The notes beneath the pieces are model-generated. The model was given only the letters and a program-made list of their open reading frames with translations. It made no database searches and was not told the origin of the DNA. The position numbers were made by a program, and so were the translations under genes. A DNA stretch of 64,000 nt from Streptomyces sp. NBC_01788 (GTDB lineage Bacteria > Actinomycetota > Actinomycetes > Streptomycetales > Streptomycetaceae), in NCBI RefSeq assembly GCF_035917575.1, contig NZ_CP109090.1, positions 7,006,001-7,070,000 of the forward strand. Direction: 5' to 3'. Below are positions 1 through 38,700 of the stretch, in pieces. Within the stretch, counting starts at the first letter, position 1. Each line of letters opens with the position of its first letter.

Positions 1-808
<808 letters not shown>

Positions 809-994
809 GCATTCACCCCCATACGCTACGGGTTCGCCGACCGCGACGGCTGCCGCATCGGCGCCGCCGACGCTAGCAGCGGCGTGGCCGGAACCGGCCC
901 CCTCATTGAAAACTCCGATATGCGCGGGGTTCGCGCCTTCGCGCCCGGTGATACCGTGCCCGCGGTGTGCTCGGGCTTCTAGGTGAGGATTTGA

Positions 995-1651
995 ATGGTA
1001 CGCGAAACATTAATTCCAGGTGAAAATGACGGGAATTCACCCGGCCGGGAGCCGGGCGCCGAACTCCCGCCCCGGCCGGTCTGGGTTCACCTGGCTTTCG
1101 TCTTCACGTTTCTCTTCATGCTTCTCCACGTGTACTGGGCGGTGGGCGGCACCTGGGGACTGCCGCTCCTGGCGCGGCACGACAAGTCCGCGGTGCAGGC
1201 GGTCAACTGGGTGGTGAGCGCGATCATGCTGTTCGGCGCGCTCTTCGTCCTCGCGCTGAACCGCCGTACGGACAGCCGGGTGCGCGCCTGGGTGCTGCTG
1301 GCGCCGATGTGGATCGCTGCGGTGGTGTGCGTCTCCCACGCCTTTTACGGCTTCGTCACCAAGGCCCTGTACCTGAGCGGACACCACGGCGCCGTCGACT
1401 TCCCGGTCGTGCCCGGGGTCGGCGCGGCGGAGGCGGCCGAGGCGAACCACCTCTCGGCCGTGCAGGACCTCCTGGTCTTCGAGCCGTGCTTCCTGGTCCA
1501 GGGCGTGGTACTGGCCCTGGCCGCCTGGCAGTTCATCCGCACCCGGAACGCCCGCCGCAGATGGTGGACGTCGCTGGTCGTGGGCATCGTGGTGATCGAC
1601 GTGTTCGGCGCCCTGCTCTCGGTGGCCGGCGCGCGCTTCGCGCTCTCCTGA
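995..1651 (+). CDS. Small multi-span membrane protein, DUF3995-like
   Basis: A 218-residue integral membrane protein of unknown function. Five hydrophobic segments can be seen: roughly residues 27-50, 68-90, 97-120, 160-183 and 192-214. The first contains an HVYWAVGGTWGLP motif of the type seen in DUF3995 proteins. The N-terminal 25 residues are polar and charged. The ATG at 995 is preceded by GGTGAGGAT, a good ribosome binding site. The gene is the only plus-strand gene left of the NRPS genes. It is divergent from the exporter ATPase and convergent with the type II thioesterase, with only 26 bases between their stop codons. It could be accessory to export or resistance, but nothing in the sequence shows this. 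The DUF3995 assignment is from motif memory. Confidence 0.8.
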   Translation: MVRETLIPGENDGNSPGREPGAELPPRPVWVHLAFVFTFLFMLLHVYWAVGGTWGLPLLARHDKSAVQAVNWVVSAIMLFGALFVLALNRRTDSRVRAWVLLAPMWIAAVVCVSHAFYGFVTKALYLSGHHGAVDFPVVPGVGAAEAAEANHLSAVQDLLVFEPCFLVQGVVLALAAWQFIRTRNARRRWWTSLVVGIVVIDVFGALLSVAGARFALS

Positions 1652-1677
1652 CCACCACTCTCCCCGCGTCCGCCGGT

Positions 1678-2466
1678 TCAGCCGGCGGCGCGGGCGGCCG
1701 CGAGGTGGCCGGTCAGACGGCCGGCCAGGTCGCGGACGAGGGCTTCGGGGTCGTCCATCAGATAGAAGTGGCCGCCGGGGTACACCCGGTGGTCGAAGCG
1801 GCCGGTGGCGCTCACCGCCGCCCACTCCCGCAGGCCCTCGACCGGCACCTGCTCGTCCTCGCTCCCCACGTACGCGGTCACCGGGGTGGCCAGCGGCGTG
1901 ACCGGGCGCGGAAGATACGTGCCGATCAGCCGGAAGTCCGCCCGGATCGCGGGCAGTACCAGCTCCCGCAGGTCCGCATCGTCCAGCACCGTGCCGGCGT
2001 CCGGGTCGCCGAGCCGGCGTACCTCCTCCACGATCGCGTCGTCGCCGCGCAGGTGCACGCTCTTGGGCACCACCCGGTGCGGCGGCAACTGGCCGGAGAC
2101 GAACAGCCGTCCCGGCGCCGAGCCGGTGCGCTGCTTCAGGCGCAGCGCCACCTCGTAGGCGACGGAGGCGCCCATGCTGTGCCCGAACAGTACGAGCCGC
2201 TCTCCCGCGCAGGCCTGCAGCACATCGGCGATCGGCGTGGTCAGCGCGCCCATCTCGTCGATGCACGGCTCCAGCAGCCGGTCCTGACGGCCCGGGTAGC
2301 ACACCCCGGTCACCTCGACGTCGTCCGGCAGCCACCGCGGCCAGTCGCGGAACATGCTGGCCGCGCCGCCCGCGTGGGGGAAGCACACCAGCCGCAGACG
2401 GGGCCGGGCCACCTTGCGGTAGCAGCGCAGCCACTTCGACGGGCCCATTCCCGCGGACGGGTTCAC
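1678..2466 (-). CDS. Type II (external) thioesterase
   Basis: An alpha/beta-hydrolase of 262 residues, the usual size of a type II thioesterase, which clears misacylated or stalled groups from NRPS carrier domains. It shows the N-terminal PRLRLVCFPHAGG motif, nucleophile serine in FGHSMGA, an acidic residue in GSEDEQVP and the catalytic histidine in PGGHFYLMD. Translation starts at a GTG at 2466 that overlaps the P450 stop as GTGA, so it is very likely translationally coupled to the P450. An internal ATG six codons later (MGPSKWL) is a possible alternative start. Being paired with the P450sky-like enzyme rather than directly with the NRPS genes suggests the two are made together as accessory factors for the same assembly line. 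Confidence 0.93.
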   Translation of the reverse strand: MNPSAGMGPSKWLRCYRKVARPRLRLVCFPHAGGAASMFRDWPRWLPDDVEVTGVCYPGRQDRLLEPCIDEMGALTTPIADVLQACAGERLVLFGHSMGASVAYEVALRLKQRTGSAPGRLFVSGQLPPHRVVPKSVHLRGDDAIVEEVRRLGDPDAGTVLDDADLRELVLPAIRADFRLIGTYLPRPVTPLATPVTAYVGSEDEQVPVEGLREWAAVSATGRFDHRVYPGGHFYLMDDPEALVRDLAGRLTGHLAAARAAG

Positions 2467-3734
2467 CCGCGTGCCCCGTTCCCGCTGCCGTAGGCGGCCA
2501 GCGCCGCCTCGTCCGGCTCGAAACGCACCGGCAGACTGCACAGCCCGGTCAGGAAGTTGGAGTGGATCCGCTGCGGCTCGCCGGTGACCTCGAACCCGGT
2601 GCTGTAGGTGCGCAGGGCGTCCAGCATCGCGTTCACCTCGACCCGGCCCAGATAGGCGCCGAGGCAGAAGTGCGGGCCGTAGCCGAAGGTGATGTGCTTG
2701 TTCGGCGACCGGTTCAGATCGAAGACGTACGGGTCGGCGAAGACCTCCTCGTCCTGGTTGGCCGAGCTGTTCCACAGCGTGACGATGTCGCCCGCGGCGA
2801 TCACCTGGCCGTGCAGCTCCACGTCGATGACCGCGCGCCGGCCGAAGTGCATCGCCGGGGTCGCCCAGCGCAGCACCTCCTCGGTGGCCGACTCCAGCGT
2901 CACCTCGCGGTCGCGGAGCGACTGCCACTGGTCCGGGTGCCGCGTGAGGGTCCGCACGGCGTCGATCATCGACAGGCGGCTGGTCTCGTCGCCGCCGAGG
3001 ATCAGGCTGTAGCAGTTGAGGACGATGACCTCCTCGCTCAACGGCTCGCCGTTCACGGTGCTGTTGGCGAGCACGCTGATCACGTCCTCGGTCGGCTTCG
3101 CCCGGCGTTCGGCGACCAGCTCGTTGAAGTACAGCAGGATCTCGTTGCGGGCGAGCCAGGCGTCGGTCTCCGACTGGCCCTCCTCGTTCGAGCTGAGTGC
3201 GGACTTGTTGAGGTTTAGCAGGAACTCGCGGTCGGCGGTGGGCACTCCGAGCAGGTCGGAGATGGTGTTCATCGGGATGTGCTCGGCGACGTCGGTGGCG
3301 AAGTCGCACTCGCCGCGCCGGACGGCCTCCACCACCAGGTGGGTGGTGTTCTGGCGGACCCGGTCGGAGATGGGCTTGAGGGCCTGCGGGGAGAAGGCCT
3401 TGAGCAGCACGTTGCGCAGGTTGCGGTGCGGGGCGCCGTCGGTGACGGCGAGCATCTTTCCCGTCGCGGAGTCGCCGCCGGCGAGCAGCGTGACCAGCAC
3501 GTTGCCCCGCTCCGAGGTGAGCCGCTTGTTGTCCTTGTACAGCGCCATGACGTCCGCGTACCGGCTGATCACCCAGAATCCCGGCGCGTCGCCGGTGGGC
3601 GGGTGCCAGTGGAGCGGCCGCGTGGTGCGCAGCCGGCGCCAGTATTCACGGAGGTCGTTCTCCTCGAACGTTCTGGGATCGGTCAGATCGACCGTGGAGA
3701 TGTCGTCCGGTGTCGACATCGTCTGCGCAGTCAT
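2463..3734 (-). CDS. sky32: P450sky-like cytochrome P450 (amino-acid beta-hydroxylase acting on PCP-bound residues)
   Basis: A 423-residue soluble bacterial P450. It has the I-helix motif LILGGDETSRLS, the ExxR motif EEVLRWATP and the heme ligand Cys in FGYGPHFCLGAYLGR. The N-terminal reading (DPRTFEENDLREYWRRLR, then HWHPPTGDAPGFWV) is the style of CYP163-type enzymes. Skyllamycin P450sky (Sky32, CYP163B3) is known to hydroxylate the beta-carbon of Phe5, O-methyl-Tyr7 and Leu11 while they are bound to their PCP domains. The same module identities are predicted here at positions 5, 7 and 11, which supports the same job. The gene lies downstream of the last NRPS gene, behind a strong hairpin, and overlaps the thioesterase start by four bases. 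The symbol is given by analogy; orthology was not tested by search. Confidence 0.87.
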   Translation of the reverse strand: MTAQTMSTPDDISTVDLTDPRTFEENDLREYWRRLRTTRPLHWHPPTGDAPGFWVISRYADVMALYKDNKRLTSERGNVLVTLLAGGDSATGKMLAVTDGAPHRNLRNVLLKAFSPQALKPISDRVRQNTTHLVVEAVRRGECDFATDVAEHIPMNTISDLLGVPTADREFLLNLNKSALSSNEEGQSETDAWLARNEILLYFNELVAERRAKPTEDVISVLANSTVNGEPLSEEVIVLNCYSLILGGDETSRLSMIDAVRTLTRHPDQWQSLRDREVTLESATEEVLRWATPAMHFGRRAVIDVELHGQVIAAGDIVTLWNSSANQDEEVFADPYVFDLNRSPNKHITFGYGPHFCLGAYLGRVEVNAMLDALRTYSTGFEVTGEPQRIHSNFLTGLCSLPVRFEPDEAALAAYGSGNGARG

Positions 3735-3808
3735 GTTTCCACCATTCGTCGTGGGCTGCGAAAGACTGGGGAAGGGAATTGCGGCGGTGGGTTCGACCGA
3801 GGGGACAT

Positions 3809-3859
3809 CCGGTTCAGGCCCGGGGAAAAGGGGTTTCCTTTTCCCCGGGCCTGAACCGG
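3809..3859 (-). terminator. Strong 21-bp perfect hairpin after the last NRPS gene
   Basis: Positions 3809-3829 and 3839-3859 are exact reverse complements, with a 9-base spacer whose outer bases can also pair. The stem begins 27 bases past the NRPS stop codon and ends about 75 bases before the P450 start. A run of A/T pairs sits next to the loop, and there is no long U tract after it. It is the only feature in the 152-base gap. It is most likely a terminator or attenuator that lowers read-through from the 40-kb NRPS transcript into the P450-thioesterase pair. Confidence 0.8.
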
Positions 3860-3886
3860 TCGGTCGACACGGGCTACGGGATCCGG

Positions 3887-29744
<25,858 letters not shown>

Positions 29745-29748
<4 letters not shown>

Positions 29749-32700
29749 GAGGAGAAGTACCTTCCGTCAGCTTCCAGCACGTCGATGTCGCCTTGGTCGA
29801 GACCGGTCAGGGAGAGGTCGGAGGGGGTGTGCCCGCCCGCGTCCGCGGCCTCGCAGCGGGTGGTGATGGCTTCCAGCGCGCCGAACCAGTCGTCGACCAG
29901 TTCGCGTACGGCCGCCTCGCCGAACAGTTCGCCCGGCCAGGCGCAGGTCACGGTCAGGCACGGTCCTTCGGGACCGTTGACGACCGAGGTGGTCAGCTCC
30001 AGCGCGTGCCCGGCCCGCGGCGCCCGCTCGGTGGGTCCGGCGGACACCGGCCACTCGGCGGGCGCGGCCTCGTCGAATCGGCCGAGGTGGGTGAAGCCGA
30101 TGTCCGGCGGGGGCAGTTGGGCCAGTACAGGGGCGGTACGGGGGTTGAGGTACCGCAGCATGCCGTGGCCGACGCCGCCGTCCGGCACCGAGCGCAGCTG
30201 CTCCTTGACCGCCTTGACGGCGTTGCCCACGGCCGTGCCGCCCTGCGTCAGCTCCGACCGGTCGACGGCGCCGGCGTCCAGGCGCACCGGGTATGCGGTG
30301 GCGAAGCGGCCCAGGGTGCGGGAGAGGTCCTGGCCTTCGGCGAACGGCTCGCGCCCGTCACGCTCAAGGTCCACCAGCACGCTCGTGCCGCCGAGGTGGT
30401 CCCGCAGGTGCCGGCGCCGCCAGTGCGGGACGGTCAGTGCCAGCGCGGTGAGCAGTACGTCGTCCACAGCGCAGTGGAACGCGGCGGGTACCCGGTCGAG
30501 CAGCGGTCCGGTCCGCCCCGCCGGCAGCGTGCGGTGCAGCGTGCCCATGGCGCCGGGCGTGTCCGGGCCCCCATCCGACGGCCGGTCGGTGAGCCGGGGC
30601 TCCGCGGTGGTGAGCGTCGCCTTCCACCAGTCGAGTTCGCGCTCGCGCTCCGGGTCCTGCGCCGCGGCCACGAGTTGCTGCGCCCAGCGGCGGTAGGACG
30701 TGCCGGCCGGGCGCGGCTCGTCCTGGCTCTCCCCGGTCACCACGCGCAGGCAGGCGGCCAGTTCGGTGCGCAGGACGCGCCAGGACACCGCGTCCGCGGC
30801 CAGCCGGTGCAGCACCACCAGCAGCCGGCCCCGCCGCCCGGGTCCGGTGTCGAACCAGACGAACCGTGCGACGTCTCCGGTCTCCGGGTCGAGGCGGTCG
30901 GCCGCCCGCCCGGTGTGCTCGCGCACCGCGGTGGCCAACCCGTCCCCGTCGAGTCCGGCGACCTCCAGGCGGGTGACCCACCGGGCGGCGTCCACCGTGC
31001 CGGAGGGCCGCACCTGAAGGCTCCACCGGGCGCCGTCGTCGCCGTCCCCGCCACCCTCGTGGCGGTCAAGGAGCAGCCGGAGCGCGTCGTGCCGGTCGAC
31101 GAGCATGGCCACCAGCTCACACAGCCGGTCGTGACCGAGATCGGCCGGGGCGTCCAGCAGCAGCGACTGGTGGTACGCCCGGACCGGGCCGCCCCGCTCC
31201 CGCAGCGCGTGCGCGGCCGGCGGCAGCGGGACACCGCCGACACCGGCGTCGGGCGACTCGGCGACGAGATCGGGCACGTCGGTCGCCACCGACGCGAGCC
31301 CTTCGACGGTCCGGTGGACGAACACGTCCTCCGGCTTGATCCTCAGTCCCCGCGCCCGGGCGCGGCCGACCAGCCGGATCGAGACGATGCTGTCGCCGCC
31401 GAGGTCGAAGAAACTGTCCCGGATGCCCACCGAGGGCAGGCCGAGAACCTCGGCGAACACCTCGCACAGTGCTTCCTCACGCGGTGTGCGCGGCTGCTCG
31501 TCGCCGATGAGCACGGCGAAGTCCGGGGCGGGCAGCAGCTTGCGGTCCACCTTGCCGTTCGGGGTGAGCGGCAGGGCGTCGAGGGCGACGAACGCGGCCG
31601 GGACCATGTAGTCCGGCAGGACGCGTCCGGCGTGCTCCCGCATCCCGGCCGCGGCCGGCACCTCCTGGCCGGGCGCCGCGACCAGATAGGCCACCAGGCG
31701 TTTGTTCCCCTCGCCGTCCGCCCGGGCCACGACGGTGGCCTGGGCCAGCGCCGGGTGGGCGGCGAGGACGGCCTCGATCTCGCCCGGTTCGATGCGGAAA
31801 CCGCGCACCTTGACCTGGTCGTCGGCCCGTCCGACGAACTCCAGCTCGCCCGCGGTGCTCCAGCGGGCGATGTCGCCGGTGCGGTACATCCGGGTGCCGG
31901 CCGGGCCGAACGGGTCCGCCACGAACCGCTCGCCGGTCAGCCCCGGCCTGCCCAGGTAGCCGCGGACCACGCCGTCACCGGCGAGATACAGGTCGCCCGC
32001 CACCCCGGCCGGAACCGGCGCGAGCCGGTCGTCCAGCACGTACACCCGGGTGTTCGCGATCGGCCGGCCGATCACCGGCGCGCCGGGCCGTCCGTCGAGT
32101 TCGGCGGTGGTGGACCACACCGTGGTCTCGGTGGGGCCGTACAAGTTGCGTACGCCGAAGGACAGTTCGCGCAGTTGAGTGGCCAGCCCGGCGGGCAGCG
32201 CCTCGCCGCCGACCAGGACCCGCAGCCCGGCGAGGGCGTCAGGGTGCCCGGACACCAGCGCCTGCCACAGCGTCGGCGTCGCCTGGACCACGGTGGCACC
32301 CGTGCCGGTGATCAGCTCGGCCAGCCCGTCGACGTCGCGCACCTGCTCGGTGGTCGCGAGTACCAGCCGGGCCCCGGCGACCAGGGGGACGTACAGCTCG
32401 AGACCGGCGATGTCGAAGGCGACGGTGGTGACCGCCACCAGGACGTCCGCCTCGGTGACCGGCAGCCGCTCGCGCATGTCCCGCACGAAGTTGGCGATGT
32501 TCGCCCGGGTGACCACCACGCCCTTGGGGCGGCCGGTGGACCCGGAGGTGTAGATCACGTACGCCGGGTGGTCGCCGTGCGCCGTGCCGGGCAGGTCGGT
32601 GTCCGGCAGGGCGGCGATCCGGGCCCGCAGCGCCGGGTCGTCGACCGCGACCGTCTCCGCCCCAGCCGGTACGGGCAGTTCGCGGGCGAGTCCGGAGGTC

Positions 32701-35700
32701 GTCAGCACAAGGGCGGGCGAGCCGTCGGTGAGGATGTGGCGCACCCGCTCGGCCGGGTAGGCCGGGTCGAGGGGTATGTAGGCCGCGCCGGACTTGAGCA
32801 CCGCCAGCAGCGCCACCACCAGGTCCGTTCCGCGCGGCAGGCTCACCGCGACCCGCGCCTCGGGACCGGCGCCGCGGCCGGCCAGGTACCGGGCCAGCCG
32901 GTTCGCCCGCGCGTTCAGGTCGGCGTAGGTGATCCCGGCGCGGGTGGTCCCGTCGTCCGCGGCGACGACCGCGACCCGGTCCGGGGTGCGGGCGGCCGCC
33001 GCCTCGATCGCCTCGGTCAGCGACCGCGGGCCGAAGCCGGCGCTCGTGGCGTTCCAGTCGTCCAGCAGCAGGGTGCGCTCGGCCGGGGTCAGGACGTCCA
33101 CGTCGCCCACGGGCCGGTCGGGTTCGGCGCACAGCAGTTCCATCAGGTGCGTGAACCGTCCGGCCAGCCCCATCACCGTGTCGTGGTCGAACAGGTCCGT
33201 GCTGTACTCGGCGACCGCGTCGATCCCGGCGGGCGCGTGGTCGTCGTCGAACAGCTCGCGCAGGTTGACGTTGAGGTCGAACTTGGCCGTGTTCAGGTCG
33301 AGCATCCGGCGCCGCGCGGACACCCCGGGCAGGTCGTAGCCGGCCTCGGGGTTGTTGTGCAGGCTGACCATCACCTGGAACAGCGGGTGGCGGGCCATGA
33401 CCCGCTCGGGGTTCAGCAGGTCGACCAGCCGCTCGAAGGGCACGTCCTGGTGGGCGTACGCGGCCAGGTCCGTCTCCCGCACCCGGTCCAGGAGTTCGGT
33501 GAAGGTGGGGTCGCCGGACAGGTCGGTGCGCAGCACCAGCGTGTTGACGAAGAAGCCCACCAGCTCGTCCAGGGCCTCGTCGGTGCGGCCCGCGATCGGC
33601 GTGCCCAGGGGGATGTCGGTGCCCGCGCCCATGCGGTGCAGCAGCACCGAAAGGCCCGCCTGGACGACCATGAACATGCTGACCCCGTGGCGGCGGGCGA
33701 GGGCCGCCAGGTCCCGGTGCAGCCGCGGCTCCAGCCGGAACGTGACCCAGCCACCGCGGTACGAGGGGGTCGCCGGCCGCGGCCGGTCCACCGGCAGGCT
33801 CAGCTCGTCCGGCAGCCCGGCCAGCGCCTCACGCCAGTACGCCGACTGCCGCGCGGCCACGCTGTCCGGGTCGTCCTCGTCGCCCAGCACCGCGTGCTGC
33901 CAGAGCATGTAGTCCGGGTACTGCACCGGCAGCGGCGTCCACTTCGGTGCCGTGCCGGCGCGCCGGGCGGCGTAGGCGGTGGCGAGGTCCCGGCCGAACG
34001 GCCCGGTCGACCAGCCGTCGACGACGATGTGGTGCATCACCACCACGAACACCGACTCCCGCTCGCCGACCCGCAACAGGACAGCCCGCAGCGGAAGTTC
34101 GACCGTCAGATCGAAGCCCCGGCCGGCGATGCGCCGCAACTCCCCGTCCAGTTCGGGTGCGGCGACGTCGAGCACGGTGAACTCCGGTGCGGCGACCGAC
34201 GGGTCGAGCACCACCTGGTACGGGCTGCCGTCCCGCTCGGGGAAGATGGTGCGCAGCGACTCGTGGCGGGCGACGACGTCGGCGAGCGCGGAGCGCAGCG
34301 CCGAGACGTCCACCGGACCGTCCAGGTCCAGTGCGACCGGCAGGTTGTAGGTGGCGCCGTGGCCTTCGAGGCGGTTCAGGAACCACAGCCGCCGCTGGCC
34401 GTGGGACAGCGGCAGGCGGGCCGGCCGCTGTGCCGCGCGCAGCGCCTGCCGTCCCTGCGGCGCGCCGCGCAGGGATCCGGCCAGGGCGGCGACGGTCGGG
34501 CTCTCGAACAGCGCGCGGATCGGCAGTTCCGTGCCGAAGGCCGAACGGATCCTGCTGACCAGCCGGGTGGCCAGCAGGGAGTGGCCGCCCAGGTCGAAGA
34601 AGTTGTCGTCGACGCCGACCGCGGGCACGTTCAGGATCTGCGCGAACAGAGCGCACAGCAGCTCTTCCTGGGGTGTGCGCGGCGCGCGGCCGGCGGTGGC
34701 GGTGGGGGAGTGGTCCGGCGCCGGCAGGGCCCGCCGGTCGACCTTGCCGTTGGGGCTGAGCGGAAGCTCGTCCAGGACCACGAACGCCGCGGGCACCATG
34801 TAGTCCGGCAGGTCCCCGGCCACCTCGCGGGCGACCTCGGCCCGGTCCAGCGGGCCGTCCGGCACCAGGTAGGCGACGAGCCGCTGGTCGCCCGGCAGGT
34901 CCTCCCGCAGCACGACGGCGGCCTGGGCGACGCCCGCCCGGCGCAGCAGCGCGTTCTCGATCTCGCCGATCTCCACCCGGAAGCCGCGGATCTTGACCTG
35001 GTCGTCGACGCGCCGCAGGAAGTACAGCTCGCCGTCCGGCCTCCACTTCACGATGTCGCCGGTCCGGTACATGCGGGAGCCGGGCGGGCCGAACGGGTTC
35101 GGCGCGAACCGCTCGGCGGTCAGCGTCGGCCGGTGCAGATAGCCGCGTGCGATGCCCTCGCCCGCCACGTACAGCTCACCGGCCACGCCCATGGGCACCG
35201 GCCGCAGGGACGCGTCCAGCACGTACAGCCAGGTGTTGGGCATGGGACGGCCGATCGGCAGTGGGCCGCTGTCCACCGGTTCGCCCGCCCTGATCACGTG
35301 CTGAGTGCAGTTGACGGTGGTCTCGGTGGGCCCGTAGCCGTTGTAGATGTGCGCCTCGGGGTGGCGCGTACGCCACTCGGTCAGTGTCGCGCCGAGCAGC
35401 AGCTCGCCGCCCAGCATCAGTTCGCGGCTGGGGGAGAACGCGTCGGGCAGTGCCTCGAGGAGCGGCAGATGGCTGGGGGTGGCCTTGAGGAACGTGCACG
35501 GCGTCCGCTCCAGGTCCGCCAGGGTCCGCGGGTCGCCGTCGTCCAGGGTGGCCAGGATCACCGTGCCGCCGACGGACAGCGTCGTGTAGAGCGCGGTCAC
35601 CGTCAGGTCGAAGGAGATCGGGCTGTGCAGCACCGCGGCGCCCGCGGCACTCGGGTAGCCCGACGTGCTCCAGCGCAAGTAGTCGCTCAGGCAGTGCTGT

Positions 35701-38700
35701 TCGGTCAGCACCCCCTTGGGGCGCCCGGTGGATCCGGAGGTGTAGATGACGTACGCGGAGTGGTGCGGGTGGACCGGGTGCAGCCGGTCGGCGTCGGTCG
35801 GATCCGTCACGGGGCGGCCCGCCACGGCCTCGGCGGTGTCCGGATCGTCCAGCAGCAGCCGCGGCAGGCCGTCGGAGTGCGGCAGGCCCGCGCCGATGGC
35901 CCCGTCGGTGAGCAGCAGCATGGCCGAGGCGTCCTCGATCATGAACTCGACGCGCTCCGGCGGGTAGTCCGGGTCGAGCGGGAGGTAGGCGGCGCCCGCC
36001 TTCAGGACGGCCACCAGGGCGATCACCAACCGCGGGGTGCGCGGCAGGGCGACCGCGACCCAGTCCTCCGCCCCGACACCGCGCGCGATCAGGTGGTGGG
36101 CCAACCGGTTGGCGCGCTCGTTGAGTTCGCGGTAGGTCACCTGCTCGTTCCGGCAGGCCAGGGCGACGGCGTCCGGGGTCGTCGCCACCTGCCGCTCGAA
36201 CCGTTCGACGAACGTCGGCGGGACTTCCGCGCGGATCTCGCCCACTCCGAGGGCGAGGATGCGGTGGCGGTCGGCCTCGCCCAGCAGGTCCAGCTCGCTG
36301 ACCCGCTGCGCCGGATCGGCCGCGACCGACTCCAGCAGGCGGCTCAGCCGGGCGGAGATGTCCTCGGCGGTGGCACGGTCGTACAGGGCGCCGCTGTAGT
36401 TGAGCAGACCGGTGAGTCCGGCCGGGGCGCCGTCGTCGGCGTACCGGTCGCGCACGGAGAACGACAGGTCGAACTTGGCGACCTCGGTGTTCACCGGGTG
36501 CAGTCGGGTGCGCACCCCTGGGAAGCCCAGTTCCATCTCGGGGGTGTTCTCGAAGTTCAGCAGCACCTGGAACAGCGGGTGCCGGGAGAGCGAGCGTTCC
36601 GGCCTGAGCGTCTCCACCAGCAGCTCGAACGGCACCTCCTGGTGGGCGTACGCGGACAGGTCCGCCTCGCGCACCCGGCCGAGGAGCTGCCGGAAGGTCG
36701 GGTCGCCGCTGAGGTCGTTGCGCAGGACCAGGGTGTTGACGAAGAAGCCGATCAGGTCGACCAGCGACTCGTCGTTCCGCCCGGCGACCGAGGTGCCGAT
36801 GGGAATGTCCGTGCCGCCGCCCAGCCGGTTCAGCAGCGCGGCGAGCGCGGCCTGCATCACCATGAACAGGCTGGCGCCGCTGCCGCGGGCGATCTCCAGC
36901 AGCCGTGCGTGCACGTCGGGCCCGACCGTGATCGGCACGAACCCGCCGTCGTGGCTGGGGGCCGCCGGGCGGGGCCGGTCGGCCGGCAGGTCCAGTTGGT
37001 CCGGCAGACCGGCCAGCGTGTCCTTCCAGTAGCCGATCTGCCGCGCCAGCACGCTGTCCGGGTCGGCGAGGTCACCGAGGACCTCCCGCTGCCACAGCGT
37101 GTAGTCGGCGTACTGCACGGGCAGCGGCGCCCACTGGGGGGCGCGCGCCGAACGCCGCTCGGCGTAGGCGGCGGACAGGTCGCCCACCAGCGACGCGAAC
37201 GACCAGCCGTCGGCGACGATGTGGTGCACCAGGACCAGGAACACCTGCTCGGTGGGGCTGAGCACGAACAGCTCGGCCCGGACGGGCAGTTCGTGCTCCA
37301 GGTCGAAGCCGCGGCGGGCGGCCGCGGTCAGCGCCGTGTCCAGTTCCGTCTCGGTCAGCTCGGTCACCGGGATGTGCAGGCGTGCCTCCCGCTCCGGTAC
37401 GACGCACTGGACCGGTACGCCGTCGTGGTCGCGGAAGACCGTGCGCAGGCTCTCGTGCCGGGCCATGACGTCGTGCAGGGCCTGGTGGAGGGCGTCGCGG
37501 TCGATCCGGCCGGTGAAGCGCAGCGAGACACCGAGGTTGTAGGTGGGGCTCGGGCCCTCCAGACGGTTGAGGAACCACAGCCGCTGCTGGGTGAACGACA
37601 CCGGCAGCCGGTCCGGGCGCGGCATCGGAACCGCCCGGGGCCTGGCCGTACCGGCCCGCTCGACCAGTTCCGCCAGCTGGGCCACCGTGGGCGCCTCGAA
37701 CAGGTCGCGTACCGCGAGATCGACGCCGAGCACCGACTGGATCCTGATGATCAGCCGGTTGGCGATGAGCGAATGCCCGCCGAGGTCGAAGAAGCTGTCG
37801 TCGACGCCGACCGAGGACAGCTCCAGGATCTCCGCGAACAGACCGCAGAGCACCTGCTCCTGCGGGGTGCGCGGCTGCCGGCCGCTTCGCCCGCCGGCGA
37901 ACCGCGGTGCGGGCAGGGCGCCGCGGTCGAGCTTGCCGCTGGTGTTGAGCGGCAGCCTGCGCAGGGTGACGAAGGCCGCCGGCACCATGTAGCCGGGCAG
38001 GGTGGCCGCCACCAGCTCGCGCAGCCGCACGGTGTCCGCCTCGGCCCCGGCGGCGGGCACGACGTAGGCGACGAGCTGCTTGTGCCGGTGCTGGTCCTCC
38101 TGCGCGACCACCACCACCTGCGCCACGGCGGGATCCGACGCGATCACCGACTCGATCTCACCGGTCTCGATGCGGAAACCGCGCACCTTCACCTGCTCGT
38201 CGGTGCGCCCCAGGTAGGCCAGCTCGCCGTCGGCGGTCCAGCGCACCACGTCGCCGGTCCGGTACAGGCGGGAGCCCGGCGGGCCGAACGGGCAGGCCAC
38301 GAACCGTTGCGCGGTCAGGGCCGGCCGGTCCAGGTAGCCGCGGGCCAGGCCCGCGCCCGCCAGGTACAGCTCGCCCGGAACACCCGCGGGAACCGGCCGC
38401 AGCCAGGGATCCAGCACGTACGCGCGGGTGTTGGCGACCGGCCGGCCGATCAGCGGCTCCGCGGGCCCGCCGTCGGAGTACCAGGCGGTCGCGTACACCG
38501 TGGCCTCGGTCGGCCCGTAGATGTTGGCGATACGGGCCCCGGGCATGACGGCGCGGATGTCCGCCACCGCCCGGCCTGTGAGCGCCTCGCCGGCGAGCAC
38601 CACCAGGCCGGCCGAGGCGGAGACGTTGTCCTGGCCGATCAGTTCGGCCAGCGCGGACGGCACCGCGCTGATCATGCTGCCCGACCAGCCGTCCTCCCGC

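Noticed and set aside
1670..1688. Short inverted repeat between the convergent membrane-protein and thioesterase genes
   Set aside because: Only 7 bp per arm and it overlaps the thioesterase stop; too weak to call a terminator in GC-rich DNA.
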